Source: Lepidonotus clava
Taxonomy: Eukaryota > Annelida > Polychaeta > Phyllodocida > Polynoidae
NCBI GenBank assembly: GCA_936440205.1
Contig: OW387146.1
Span: 23,932,458-23,996,457, forward strand
Length of the DNA: 64,000 nt
Reading direction: 5' to 3'
Within the stretch, counting starts at the first letter, position 1. The number at the start of each line of letters is the position of its first letter. Under the pieces are notes generated by a model that worked only from the letters and a program-made list of their open reading frames with translations, was not told the DNA's origin and did not search any database. A program made the position numbers and the translations under genes. Positions 12,127-24,800 of the stretch are shown here, piece by piece.

Positions 12127-12656
12127 TGATTTAATTTAGAGCCCGACTGCGTGTGAGAAAGCCTTGTCCAGTCAGAGCCAGCAGATGGGAGCACCGATCC
12201 ATGTCAAGCATGTTTGATAAATTAACGTTGATTACCAACTGCTGGTGGCTGACTCTGGAAAAAAACGGTTGACCGTTGGTCCACCATCTAGTGGCTACAG
12301 CCCTTAGGCCTCCCCTTGTACACATTGCTTGATTCTTTCTTGAATGTACACAAGTAATGTAACACATCACGGAAGACTGTTAGAAACTAGTAGATGGCAT
12401 AGAATACTCTCATTTTGAATAAACTTAAGAGACGTACCTAATAAAGCCAGAAAATACCTGATCCTTCCTGTTAGGGATCGATAGGAAAATGCTGTTTTTG
12501 AAATGGATGTCTTTTAGCAAATGCATGTACCCACTTCTGAGATGTTAACTAAATTGTTGTATTTTGTACAAAAGAGTCTTTCATAACCTTAGGGTCAGGG
12601 CAAAAATACTTAGGCTAGGTCTCCCCCTTTTGCCTTAACAGGGGGTACCCATGGAC

Positions 12657-12859
12657 CAGGGGTGGATACAGGATTTCGGAAAGGGGGCTCCAAATATAGT
12701 ATGATTACTAAAATGCCATGCATAATCGTACGTGCACATGCTACCCTTTTTCACTTTGCAAATGTAAGACCCCACCAAAAGGGGTGTTGGTGGTATTGGT
12801 GGTGGTGGTGGTGGGGGGGGGGGTGTCAGGACCCCGTAGACCCCCTGGTTCCGCCCCTG
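12657..12859. mobile_element. Palindromic MITE, CAGTGGCGG-type ends, 5-bp TSD TGGAC
   Basis: The termini are CAGGGGTGGATACAGG and GGTTCCGCCCCTG, and the exact flanking direct repeat is TGGAC (12652-12656 and 12860-12864). The interior has a GGT-rich and poly-G stretch. It belongs to the most numerous MITE family of this window. Confidence 0.85.
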
Positions 12860-12993
12860 TGGACATAATTATTACGTGATATTTTGTATATCTGAGTTTC
12901 ATATGCTCATTCCTAACATTTGAAGATATGAAATCCTGGTTAATTTCATTATTATAACATCCATATAGGCACTGAGTGGACGGGGAGACCACA

Positions 12994-13240
12994 TACTCCC
13001 CCGTCGCTTCGGATTCCACATGTAATACTCGCTCCGACTATAGCCTTTCTTTGGTAACGCACTTTTATTGTAGTACTGCGCGACCGCATCATGCAAGTGG
13101 CCCTCCGCGAAAAAATAGTTCTTATAGAAACTATCAGGTCAGGCAGGTAACAGGTCCCAGCGAAAAGTAGTCCCGGCACTGCCCAGAATGCTATAGTCAG
13201 AGCGATGATTACACGGGAATCTGAAGCGAGAAAGGAGTTT
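12994..13240. mobile_element. MITE with TCGCTTCGGATTCC-type inverted ends
   Basis: The left end contains TCGCTTCGGATTCC and ACTCGCTCCGACTATAG. The right end, read in reverse complement, contains TCGCTTCAGATTCC and ATCGCTCTGACTATAG. A single related end lies at 23815-23858. It is non-coding and the superfamily is undetermined. Confidence 0.6.
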
Positions 13241-14066
13241 GGGGGAGACCAGACTACTTATGTTTGACTGAAGCTCAGTATAATAAAACTTTACCCCCCA
13301 AAAAAAAAAAAAAATTATATCTCCGATACAACCATTTAGCCATTCGCTAGGCTTGATCTGTTGGCTAGACATAATCCTATCCTAATCCTAAGTCTGGATC
13401 CTCTTCTAAGTCCGATCCTAAGTGTTACTGTACAGATACAGCTATGAAATATAATCCTTAGGAACTATGAATAAATGCATAGAATACACACAATGATCAA
13501 AATCTTCAGAAGATTGATCAAAACTTGAAAAATAGCAAACCCTTGAATGCCATGCTTTGTCATATCAAACAGAAATAATCATAGCATCAAAATGGTTCTA
13601 TCTGGTCTAAGTAAGGTGCAATGTTTGAGGAAGGACTGTTGTTTTAGCATAATGTACATACATTTTTTCTCCCTTCCACTTATGTTTGTCTATTATAATA
13701 TTATTTATTATTGTTCATTAAATTAATGTCTCTAGGACAAGCCATGGTATTATCATACATAATACATACATATTTGTGCGTTTGCTAACCTACCTTGTAG
13801 GGGTAACTTAACACATACCCTTGACAATCACTTTGATTTCCTTTAATGCCCCATACTCACTAGACGTAATTTGCGCACATAACAGATTTTTGTGCCAATT
13901 CAGATGAAACTTGTTTATGTCAATACTACCATACAGGTGGCTGGTGAAAAACCCTATTGGCGAGGTGCAAATTGGCTTGGTGGACATGAGATAAAGTCTC
14001 AATGTTTCCAAAGAAGGAAGATAAATCCATATCATAAAACTGATATGCCTTGAAGAATATGATGAC

Positions 14067-14966
14067 TTAACCCTTTAGACCCAAATCTGGCATTGGCTGC
14101 CCAAGGTTGCATTTTCCATTCTAGCTGTAGCCTCTCGGAAAAATGTTCATTTTTCCATAATTCTTTCAAGGTCCCCACTCTTCAACATTTAACCCTTAAA
14201 GGAAACCTTGCACATAATTGCAGGATGGTCATTTTTCAATGAATTCAATTCAGCATGTTATTCACTGCTTATACTATTAATATGAGAAAAATCTAAGGAA
14301 AATTCGTAGTTTGCATACAGTTATGGGACATCAAAAATCTTGGATTTTTTTCAATCTTTTAAGGGAAATCCCCTAATTTATGACGTAGGAAGGGGAGTTT
14401 CTGGGGAATCCCATCTGTCCTTAGAAGGGAATCCCCATCCCTGTAGATGCTGCAATTAGGGTTATGATTTCTCACCCACATGATTTGTAATTGCCTCATT
14501 GCACTCCATAATAAACTCAAATATATATCCATTTACAGCCATTCATAGATAAGAGAATCCCAAATTAACTTTATAGGGAATTCCCATTTCTGTGACGTAG
14601 CAAGGGGAGTAATGAGGAGCCCAGAATTCAGGGAATTCCCAAAAATTAAATTTATTTCTGTATAATTCCCTTATACCTTAACATTTTTACGTTTTTACGT
14701 TTTGAATACTTTTAGAATACCTAAGTCAAGTTCATTGCACAAAATATAGCACTTCATGAATTTATGTGCAAGCTTTCCTTTAAATAAACATAATTCCATA
14801 ATCAATGCTTTTTATTAGATTTCTATAATTGCAGTTGATACAGGGTGAGTAAACCTTTGAACTTCCTCCATTACATGGCATTTAGGGAATTTCTAAGGGA
14901 AATCCATGGAAATCCTGGGGATATCCAGCAATTCATGATTGCATTCAGATGGGTCTAAAGGGTTAA
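14067..14966. mobile_element. piggyBac-like non-autonomous element (TTAA-CCCTTTAGACCCA ends)
   Basis: The left border TTAACCCTTTAGACCCA is mirrored exactly at the right as TGGGTCTAAAGGGTTAA. TTAA target sites with CCCT starts are the hallmark of piggyBac-type transposons. The 900-bp interior has several GGGGAATCCC/AAGGGAAT palindromes and no transposase frame. It lies about 850 bp beyond the receptor gene's stop codon and may fall in its 3' UTR. Confidence 0.75.
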
Positions 14967-15813
14967 CACTATGGTTTTACAAGAATCGTATGTTATTAGG
15001 ATGATTCAGGATGAAATAGTCCACGTAAAACTGAAACATCCAATTATATAGAATGGTTTTAAGTAATCTCAACAACATGGAAGCCCCAATATCTATAAGA
15101 CCTTTACATAATACATCTATCATGGCAGTATTTACATGAACGCTCAGAAAAAGGTTTTGCTGCTGATAATTGAGCAATCCTCTGTACCTTTTATACTACA
15201 AGACATTTAAGACCTTACAACATCTGAATAACAAAAATAGGATACAAGAACTGTAACCAAGCTATAATGCACTGCAAATTGATCAGCTCTGATGTAATGG
15301 TTTGGAAATTTAAAGCGAACTTCAAGAAATTAGAAAAGTGATCAAATTATCTTTTTACAAACCTTTACTGCACCAAACAGAGAGATCAATATTACAAAAT
15401 AAGGGTATTCTGTACAACCCTTTACAATACTAACTAAACTCTGGAGGTCGTCCATTACCTGACATTACACATAGGTGTCTCCTGCCAATTACACAAATGA
15501 TGTAAGCAACTTTTTTATGAACTAGAAACATCATGTCCCTCTAAAGATAATGTCTTTAGCTGCAAGTGGTTAATTTTGATACTATCAAGAACTTGCATAT
15601 TTACAAACTAAGCCAGTAAACATTTATGTAATACTTAAACAATGGTTAATATTTCTAACATTATGGGTTTGTGAGGATGGCAAACCCTCCATATTGTTTA
15701 ACTGGACGATTTCCTCAATATTGTCAACAAGGGAGACTTACCTAACACTAATTTTGACTAATACACTGTACATATATATGTCTAATATATGGCTAATGAT
15801 CAAGTAAACCTGT

Positions 15814-18800
15814 TTAACATTTCTCCCCTGGTGGGTTGGTTAGTATGGCAAACATGCTGCCCTCCATGACGTTAACCCGAATAATCTCCTCAGGGTTGTC
15901 GTCAAGGTCTTCCAAGATGGCGGCGATGCGCATACTTAGTGAGGACCAGCTGGGTCTCTGGTGGGCCACTGGTCGCCAGCAGTCCCTCATGACAGAGTAC
16001 CTAAATCACAGGCACACGCAAAGATTACTTATTAGTATACTAAGGATTTTTGAACAGGTTCAAATATATGTGGTACAGGACAATTTAGAATTATAAAGAT
16101 GTGGTTTTATATTTTGAGAGTTTAGCGATTATGCTATCTGGAATATAGCACTTTCAAACAACTCCAAGTGAATCCCTCTGAAAATCTGGAACCTCTGGAC
16201 AGATGTCCAAGCTTCCCTGTAGTGTAGTATAAAACTCTTTTCCAAGTTGATCTTTTTGAATAAATGGCCAAATTAAGAGAAATGCTAAGTTTCTGTCTGG
16301 ATTCATAGCTAAGGAAACTCACTTTACTTCTACTTCATATGACTACCCATTGATAGTGAACTTTGGCTTATCTTTGCAATTCAAGGTCCCAGTAAGACTA
16401 TTTTGGCAAAAAAACAAACAAGTCAATTACAATATCAATGCTGGGGTCAAAGGTTGTTATACCATAAACTCAGGTAGACCAAATTGGCAAGATACCAATA
16501 GCTTTCATGAGTTTAACTCTTCTCCCAGTTCAATTGTTTTGCCATGACAGTTTAAAAACTTACATGCTGGAGCTACAATGAAGGGGTTTCTCCATCCTGA
16601 ATCCAGTGTTGACCAGCTCCATAACATCATGACCTGTCAGACCAGGATAAGGACTTGACCCTGTGCAATGGAAATTGTAATAGAAAATTAGAATTCATTA
16701 TGAATATAGTACAATGACTGCAGTCATTGCAAATTAATAGATTTGTATGTATTTAGTATATAATCTACAGTTAAGTGTCTGAGATAAACAGAAAGTACAG
16801 AAAATATACCAAGAGTCATAATATCCCATATGGCCCAAAGTCCATAATTAATCGACAAGAGGCGGTCACACAGAAAAACCTACCTAGAGTCAAGACCTCT
16901 CAGAGTAAAGGCCGTATTCCACATACCAAAGGTATATGTGCCGCTGATATTAAGTGTTTCTATGGTAATCTGTTTGGAATACTTTTGCACTTATAGGACA
17001 CTTTTGGTGCCGAAAGTGTGCCAATATTAAGTGCCATCGATGTAGAGTGTCAAAACTGACTGCTGGCACAATACCAGCAGCAAGAAATGTTTACAAACAC
17101 ATTGCTAATTTTATCAGCAATGCCACTGATTATGTATCTGCACTGGTGAAAGTATGTCAGATGCGAATTGACAGCACACCTTTGGTATGTCGAACACAGG
17201 CTTAAATGAAGCTGAGGCAATCATACTGGAAACTTACCTAGAGTCATTACACAGATAAAGACACAAAAGATTCAGACGTCAGAGTTAGTCGAGTAGAGGC
17301 AGTCATACAGAAACACTTACCTAGAGTCATGACCTCCCAGATGAGGACCCCAAAGGCCCAGATGTCAGAGTTAGTCAAGTAGAGGCAGTCATACAGAAAA
17401 ACTTACCTAGAATTATGACCTCCCAGATGAGGACCCCAAAGGCCCAGATGTCAGAGTTAGTCAAGTAGAGGCAGTCATACAGAAAAACTTACCTAGGGTC
17501 ATGACCTCCCAGATGAGGACCCCAAAGGCCCAGACGTCAGAGTTAGTCGAGTAGAGGCAGTCATACAGAAACACTTACCTAGTGTCATGACCTCCCAGAT
17601 GAGGACCCCAAAGGCCCAGACGTCAGAGTTAGTCGAGTAGAGGCAGTCGTACAGGGATTCAGGGGCCATCCATCTGAGAGGTAACCGCCGCTGAAAGAGT
17701 AGAGTTGAAGCATTATAAAAACATTTGATTTTCATGGAAAGTTAGCTCTACCATCAAGATTAACTGTTTCTGTTAAGAGCTTAAAGTTTTCCATACTATT
17801 TTGGTTAGTTAATATGAGAATAATAGCATGAGACCATTTTTAATTTATAGCAAATCCATCTTTTTTTCCATGCTCATGGGTCAGTTTTTCCTGCAAGTAA
17901 TTGATTAATTATGTAAGAGAAATAAAGTATGCATTTGTTAATATATATTTACCCTAGTTTTTCCCTCATACTGCCTCGTGTGAGCAATGTCTCGAGCAAA
18001 GCCAAAGTCTGATATTTTACAGGTAAGTCGGTCGTCTAACAGGATGTTCCGACAGGCCAGGTCACGGTGAAGTAACTAGAAAAATAAATGCATAATAAGC
18101 ACACACTTGGTTACATTTGACATACCTGTAGTTTTTGTTTATATAGCCAATAGGTTCTGGTATCCTTTCCAATCAACATTTATGGTATACTTGTGGGTAA
18201 GAGTATAATGAATTGCAACAGCCCTTGTGTGATTAAAGTAACTGCATCTCACATTCATCTCAACGTCGTCATAATTTATATAGAACTGGCAGAACACAAA
18301 CCTTGATGTTAGTGAAATAAGAAAAAAAGAAATAACAGGTGTTAATAACTATGAATGCATTAACTTGTTGCACCAAATTACCATGTTAAAAGGATACACA
18401 ACCATTATTACAATACTATACTATTATAATGCAATCATTGGAGAGCATTCCTGTCAATCTATGATTTATATCATCTTTGAATAGATCCATTGAAAATGAA
18501 ACACAGAACATGTCATAATAAGTACTGTAACAAGAGATTGCCCTTTTAATCATCAGACTGTTTTAAGTTATTAAGTTATTGACCCCAGCCACCCGCACAA
18601 CATAGGTCTTTCCTGGTGTTCAGCCTTTATTTTCAAGTGGCATGTATAGGTTCATACATCAGCATTTATCATGAATGGCATTCTGTCTCCCATTCTGGCT
18701 CACTCTGCATCTAATGGCAGCTACTATTAAACTGTTGGGGCTTGGGTAAAGATTTGAGGCAATGCTGTTTTTAAATATAATAGTAGAGTAGTAATTGGCC

Positions 18801-21800
18801 AAACATTTCAGGGGTTAATAAGTAAGGTAATGAGTCAAATGAAATCATAACATCATTGCTTACCCCATTGGTAGAGATGAACTCCATGCCATTGGCTATC
18901 TGCATGATGTAACAGGTCAGGGATCTGGTCGTTAAGGTCACCCCGCGAACAGCCGGGTGCATGCCGCGGGGAATGCTCCTGTTGGTACGCAGAAAGTCCA
19001 GCAGGTTTCCTTTACTGCAGTACTCCAGTATGATAAACAGCGGATCTGTTGTGGAGAGTGAGCAGTACATATTGCATTATGACAAACAGCAGATGTGTTG
19101 GGGAGATCAGGCAATACACATTCCATTATGACAAACAGCAGATGTGTTGGGGAGATCAGGCAGTACATACATCATTATGACTAACAGCTATAGTTTGTGG
19201 GGTAAGTGACGCTGGTTCAAATATTGGACACCTAGACTGTGAGAGTCAGGCTGGTTTAAACAGGTAATTACTCAAATATGTCAGTTAACAGGTTTAAAGT
19301 AAGACTGGCTTTAACATCTGGCTGACTCCAGTTTAACAAATAGCAAGTATGTGTGGGATATTGATTGTGGTTAAAACATAGGGCATCGTCCATTACGCAT
19401 CATGACAATTAAACAGCAGACCCATGAAAGAATGAGTTCTTATCAATTTCAGTATAACAAAATTCCATTTTGTGTTGAAACTACAGCTACCTCTGCCACC
19501 TTTGACATAAGATTACTATGCCCTGCAGCTCAAATTTATGCCAGATACGACCCTTTGTTATTCACTGATTTCCAAGTTTTCTTATGATTGTGTAAAGAAT
19601 AGGTTCTATCTGAGATAGAATCTGTATCAGTTACCTAATAATCTTAATTTATTCATAATTCGGATCAAATTACATTACTCTTCCTATGGAGCTGATATAA
19701 CAATGATTGAGCAGATATTTAAAATACTACATACCATCACAATATGTCACATTTCTTTAATCATCAATTACTCAAAAGGTGTGGGCCACTGGGGAATTAC
19801 AACTCACCTTTTTCAGTACATGCACCAAGAAGTGCTATCACATTGGGATGAGGTCTCAGCATCTTGAGCACTTCTAACTCGCGTGACAGGGATGACTGCT
19901 CCTCAGGAGGACAGGATGCTGCCAAGAAAAAAGACACACATTTTTACTCTTCAGAGCTCAGAGTTTAGGGTCACATATTACTGGATGTTTAAAGGACTTC
20001 CATGGTAAAAGCTTAAGCAGCCACTACTTTCGGTGCAATTTCGGCGGCTGAAAGTGCGTAATCGGTAGCTGAAAGTGTGTAATTGGCGGCCAAGAGTGCC
20101 ATAACGCCAACCAGTGCAAAAACGGCAGTAAAAATTTACCAACATGTTGGTAAATATTATTGGTAGTGCCGCCAATGATACAACGGCACTGCCAAACGTA
20201 TATTGGCAGTACATCGGCAGTGCACTTTCGGTATGTGGAATACGGCCTTTAGTCATTGATAAGGTTCAAATGATGCCCCAAATAGACACTCTTTAAACCA
20301 TTGACATTTTGAGTAGTTTACCAGGCACTTACCTTTAAGTAGTTTTAACAGCCAGGTTTAGCTGCTCATGGCAACCTCCAATGTTGTCAACATAGGCGCT
20401 CCCGACTGCCTCAAACAGAGGCACTCTACCCACTAACATTTAAGTAGTTTACCAGGCACTCACCTTTGAATATACTTTAACATGGTATCAACATAGGCCC
20501 TCCAGACTACCTAAAACAGACACACCCTAATCCACTGACATTTAGGCCTACCTAAATTACCAGGCACGCAACTTTGAGTAGTTTAACAGCCGCATAAAGC
20601 CATGTGAGCTGATCTTCCATAGTATTAACACGGGCCTATATGCCATTCAGACTGCCCCAAATAGACACTTCCTAAAGGCTCTATTCCACATACCGAAAGA
20701 GCGTTACCAATTTGCAGCTCATCCATTTTTGGCAGTGCCGACATAAAATCGGCGGCGTTGCCAATAAAATTTACCAACGTGTCCGTAAAATTTTCCTGCC
20801 GATTTTGTGCTGGCTACCAATTTTGATGATTAAAATCGCCAGGGCTGATTTTCGGCACACTTTTGGCGATGAAAGTGTGCTTATTTTGAGGTTCCCGATG
20901 TGGAATGTTACTATGGAGATACTCAATATTGGCAGCGTGCACTTTTGGTATGTGGAATACGGCCTTAAACTACTAAATCTTTAGTAGTTTCACAGGCACT
21001 CAATGTTGAGTAGTTTAACGATGGTATCAACATAGGCCCTCCAAACTCCCCCAAACAGACTCTCCCTAAACCAATACCATTTGACCCGTTTTGGCGAATT
21101 GAGTCGGATGTCGCACCAGGTCGAATTTTAGAGACCTATCCCATCAGAAAATACAGATTCTTAGCTTTAAAACGAGGTGCAGCATGCGACATCTGACTCG
21201 TTGCGACATCCGACTCGATTCGCCAAAATTGGTCACAATAAGTAGTTTACCAGGCACTCACCTTTAAGTAGTTTAACGGCCACGTTAAGCCGTCCATGGC
21301 GACCCCCCAGGTTGTCAGCATAGCACCTCCAGACCTCCCCGAATAGGCCCTCTCCCAGCCGTTCCCGGAAGGACAGCTGGTGTCGAGGATACTCCCATCT
21401 GTTCTCCAGGCTGGACAACCCCTCCATAAGGGGCTCCTGTGATCTTCTGAAATAGAATAGTTTGATAAGTCAAAGGATAGAAGAAATAAATTGATGTTGC
21501 AAACTATGTGATATGAAGATTCCTGCATGCTAGTCACAGTATTAGTAATTGCGCTATCGTCAACAATTGTTACTGGTTTCAGTGGCGGATCCAGGGGGGT
21601 GGGGCAAAAGGGGCAATTGCCCCCCTAGACCAAAAGTGAACTCTCGTAGTTTTGACAAATCCGAGGAGAAATTTTGCAAGTTAAATCATAGGGGGGGGGG
21701 GGGCAGGTATCTTGCCCCCCCCCCCCCTAGAAGACAGACCCTGGATCCACCCCTGGGTTTCAATGAAAATAATTTATGGGTGTCCACTACATCTCCAGCT

Positions 21801-24800
21801 GCTGTGGTTTCATTCATGTTGTAGGATTTCTTTGAAAATTCAGCTGAACATTACCAAATGATAATTATGTGTTTGTACGTAGAAAGTTACATTCTTGCCA
21901 AAGAATGATTTAGAAAGAGTAGTTTTTGTTAATCTTTTTCTTAGTTTCAGGAATATATTTTATTTTCAGGGGTGACGGACCTACGGTTGTCTTTGGTTTA
22001 GAATAATCACTGTGGTCATAATGGGTCTAGACACAGTGACACAGTGACACAGTCATTTCTTGAATTTGATATGCACCTCGCCAAATTTAAAATACAATGA
22101 CAGGTAACAGGGCTGATTCTCCGACAGGAGACATTCGCGGTGACGCTCCATGGCAAACCCAAGCTGATTGCAGATATAAATAAGCTTGGACTTCCCATGG
22201 AACGTATTTCTAGAAACAATGACATGACATTATGATTATGATTATCAGCCCCCCCCCCCCCCCACTCTTCCGCATATAGGCCAATGCCAATTCACAGATT
22301 TGCATGATTTAAAGTAAAAGTCACAGGTATTTCTGAATTTTGACAAACGTACTTCTGTCCCATAAAGCCTATATCCCAGAGTAAAATTAATGATAATTTA
22401 TTCAAAATCTGTTAATGCTTATATCTTTGAAATCGATATGGTGACAAATAATTTTATATTTCAGAATTTCTTGAAAGTCACTCATATATATGCATACTAC
22501 CTACTCCTAAAGAGTCGTGCAGTAGATATCCGAATTTTGTGATGGGTTTTCAGAACGTATATAGGCCTATATCCCATCAAAATTTACCTCATATAATTGG
22601 TTAAAACATATCTATAAACACTGTATACATTAAGTCACTATTTCACAGTAAACATTATAAAAGCTAATTTTTGTATTAACCTATGATAACAAAATCTAAC
22701 TCGTTTAAAGGCATTCGGCACTGTAACTTGTTATAGGCCTATTTGGAACATAGCCTACATGTCTGGGGATTCAACATGCTCGTACTACCAATAGATCCAT
22801 CAGTAATTTTCTAGTTTCTATTATCAAGTTTCAGTTATCATTCAATCTGAGACCTACCCTCATTAAATCACCTCACCAACACGAAGGACTATTATTGTTG
22901 CAATACAAAGCAATATAATATTTCTAAGAAACAGTTCTCTTTTCTCTCTACCTTCCCAGCCAATCCTCGATAGTATAGTGGTTAGTATCCCCGCCTGTCA
23001 CGCGGGAGACCGGGATTCAATTCCCCGTCGGGGAGGCATGCTTTTCCTGTAAGGCCCACTAGTATTGTAACAATTTTCCAGAAAGCTCAAGGGCAGGCAC
23101 AAAAGGGTCATTGCATCGGCCGGGAATCGAACCCGGGCCGCCCGCGTGGCAGGCGAGCATTCTACCACTGAACCACCGATGCTTGCATACTCTTAGCATG
23201 AATGCATGTAAAAATTGGATAGGCCTATATCATTGCTGTAATGGCCATGTGTAAACGGGTTAATGTTGGGGTCTGTCCCATGTCGAATTTTAGGAATGGC
23301 AATGTCACCCTGTCGAATTTAAGAAATTGCAATGTGCCATGTCACTATCTCCATAAAATCCCATGTCGCATGTCATTAAGCCCCAAAAGGGCCCATGACA
23401 CCCTGTGAAATTTAGGGGTCTAGGGCCTTAATGTTTATAGACCATGTCTAGACCATTCATAAACCATTCTATCAATGGCTACTTCTGTGATCATCCAAAA
23501 TTGGTTTATTTCAAATAGGCCTACTATAACATAAAATCATAAAAGTCAAGAATCCATTGTGATCCATTCTGGTTATTCTTTTCCAAAATTTGTGAGGTAC
23601 TGTAAATGTGAATCCACGCCATGGCTAATTCCTAAACTTTAATGTCATAACCAAAGACCTGTGAGGCCACGAAATTACAACTGATTTCACCGATTTTTAA
23701 AGAAAATGACCCCCTTTTTTCTGCAAAACGCTGACTTTATGATCAAGATAGATGAAGGGTGACGAGGTTGAGGTTCATGGAAGGCCCTTTATGACTTTCA
23801 CACTCATACTCCCATATCGCTTCAGATTCCCATGTGATCATCACTTTAGCATTCTGGTGTTATGCTTGTGCCCAACAAGACAGTTGATCTATTTACCCAA
23901 GGCACGTGGTGATATAAACTTCTAGAGTCCTGAAAAAGGGTAGATCTACACTCACAGATGTGTCAGTCCACTGCGTATAATCTTAGCTAACCTTTAAGGA
24001 AGTAATTAAGGATAAGGGCTAAGAGTGACTCTCTGTGCTAGGGCAGAGAGTGTAAAGGCCACGTCATCATTAAGGTAGCAGCATCAGAGTGTATAGTCAG
24101 TAAGTCAATAGGCACATCCTCATGGAGTGAGTGGCACTGTGAACTCAGGTTACTGACTGGGCGGGTGAGCAGGGCCAGGCTAGCGGACTAGGGTAGGGGT
24201 GTTGAGTGGACAAGCCTCTCTGGACTGATTGTGTCAACAGGAGGGCAGCGACACATATTACGTGTCTTGGATTAATAAATACTATCCTCTCATACAAGTG
24301 TTCTGTCACCTCTTAATGAAGAGCTACATTCTGAGAGACAGGAAGGAAGACTGCGACATACATGAGCTAGAATACTAGAAAAATGAATAGGGAACTATAG
24401 TAATTGGCAACCCTATGAATAACCATAAAGTAATTACAGGCCTGTATACAGGGGGGGGGGGGGGTGGCGGGGGTGGCGGGCCAGCCCCCCTAAGAGATAT
24501 TTTTCAAAAAGTTCCACCTTTCCTCCCCAAATTCATTGTAAAAACACACAAAATTAGTGAGTAATTACTGAAATGTTCCACTCTGTACTGCTCGCCATCC
24601 CCCTTTTTAGGATCAAATTATTGAAAATTAACACCAAAAGTTCCACTTAGGGAACCTCGCCACCCCTCTACGGTAGAACCTGTATACGGGCCTGCAGAAA
24701 AACCCTATAGTTCAGTAAAACCCCACTGGCCCCCACTCGCCGTGGTGAACATGGGTTTTTGTAGAGCTCTGCAATCTGTAAACGTTGGAAACTTTGGATT

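Larger units (their letters stand above)
15814..21446 (-). other. Kinase-domain exons of the receptor
   Basis: Seven exons encode the kinase: P-loop and Lys (exon 16), alpha-C with [11 protein letters not shown] (17), hinge region [14 protein letters not shown] (18), catalytic and DFG loops (19), WMAPESL and the [11 protein letters not shown] helix (20), GSSPYPGL (21) and [12 protein letters not shown] with the end NPPGEKC (22). No kinase insert is present, only a short linker after the hinge. The activation loop has one tyrosine (Y1085), where FGFR-type kinases carry a pair. All catalytic residues are in place, so activity is expected. Confidence 0.9.

Noticed and set aside
17499-17735. A frame reading the exon-20 kinase motif through the donor into a second motif copy
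   Set aside because: It is read-through of the real exon into the first array copy; the second copy is out of frame and the true donor at 17573-17578 is strong.
18938-19168. A separate small protein with repeated LLFVIME-like motifs
   Set aside because: It is the exon-18 edge duplication read across intron sequence, not an independent gene.
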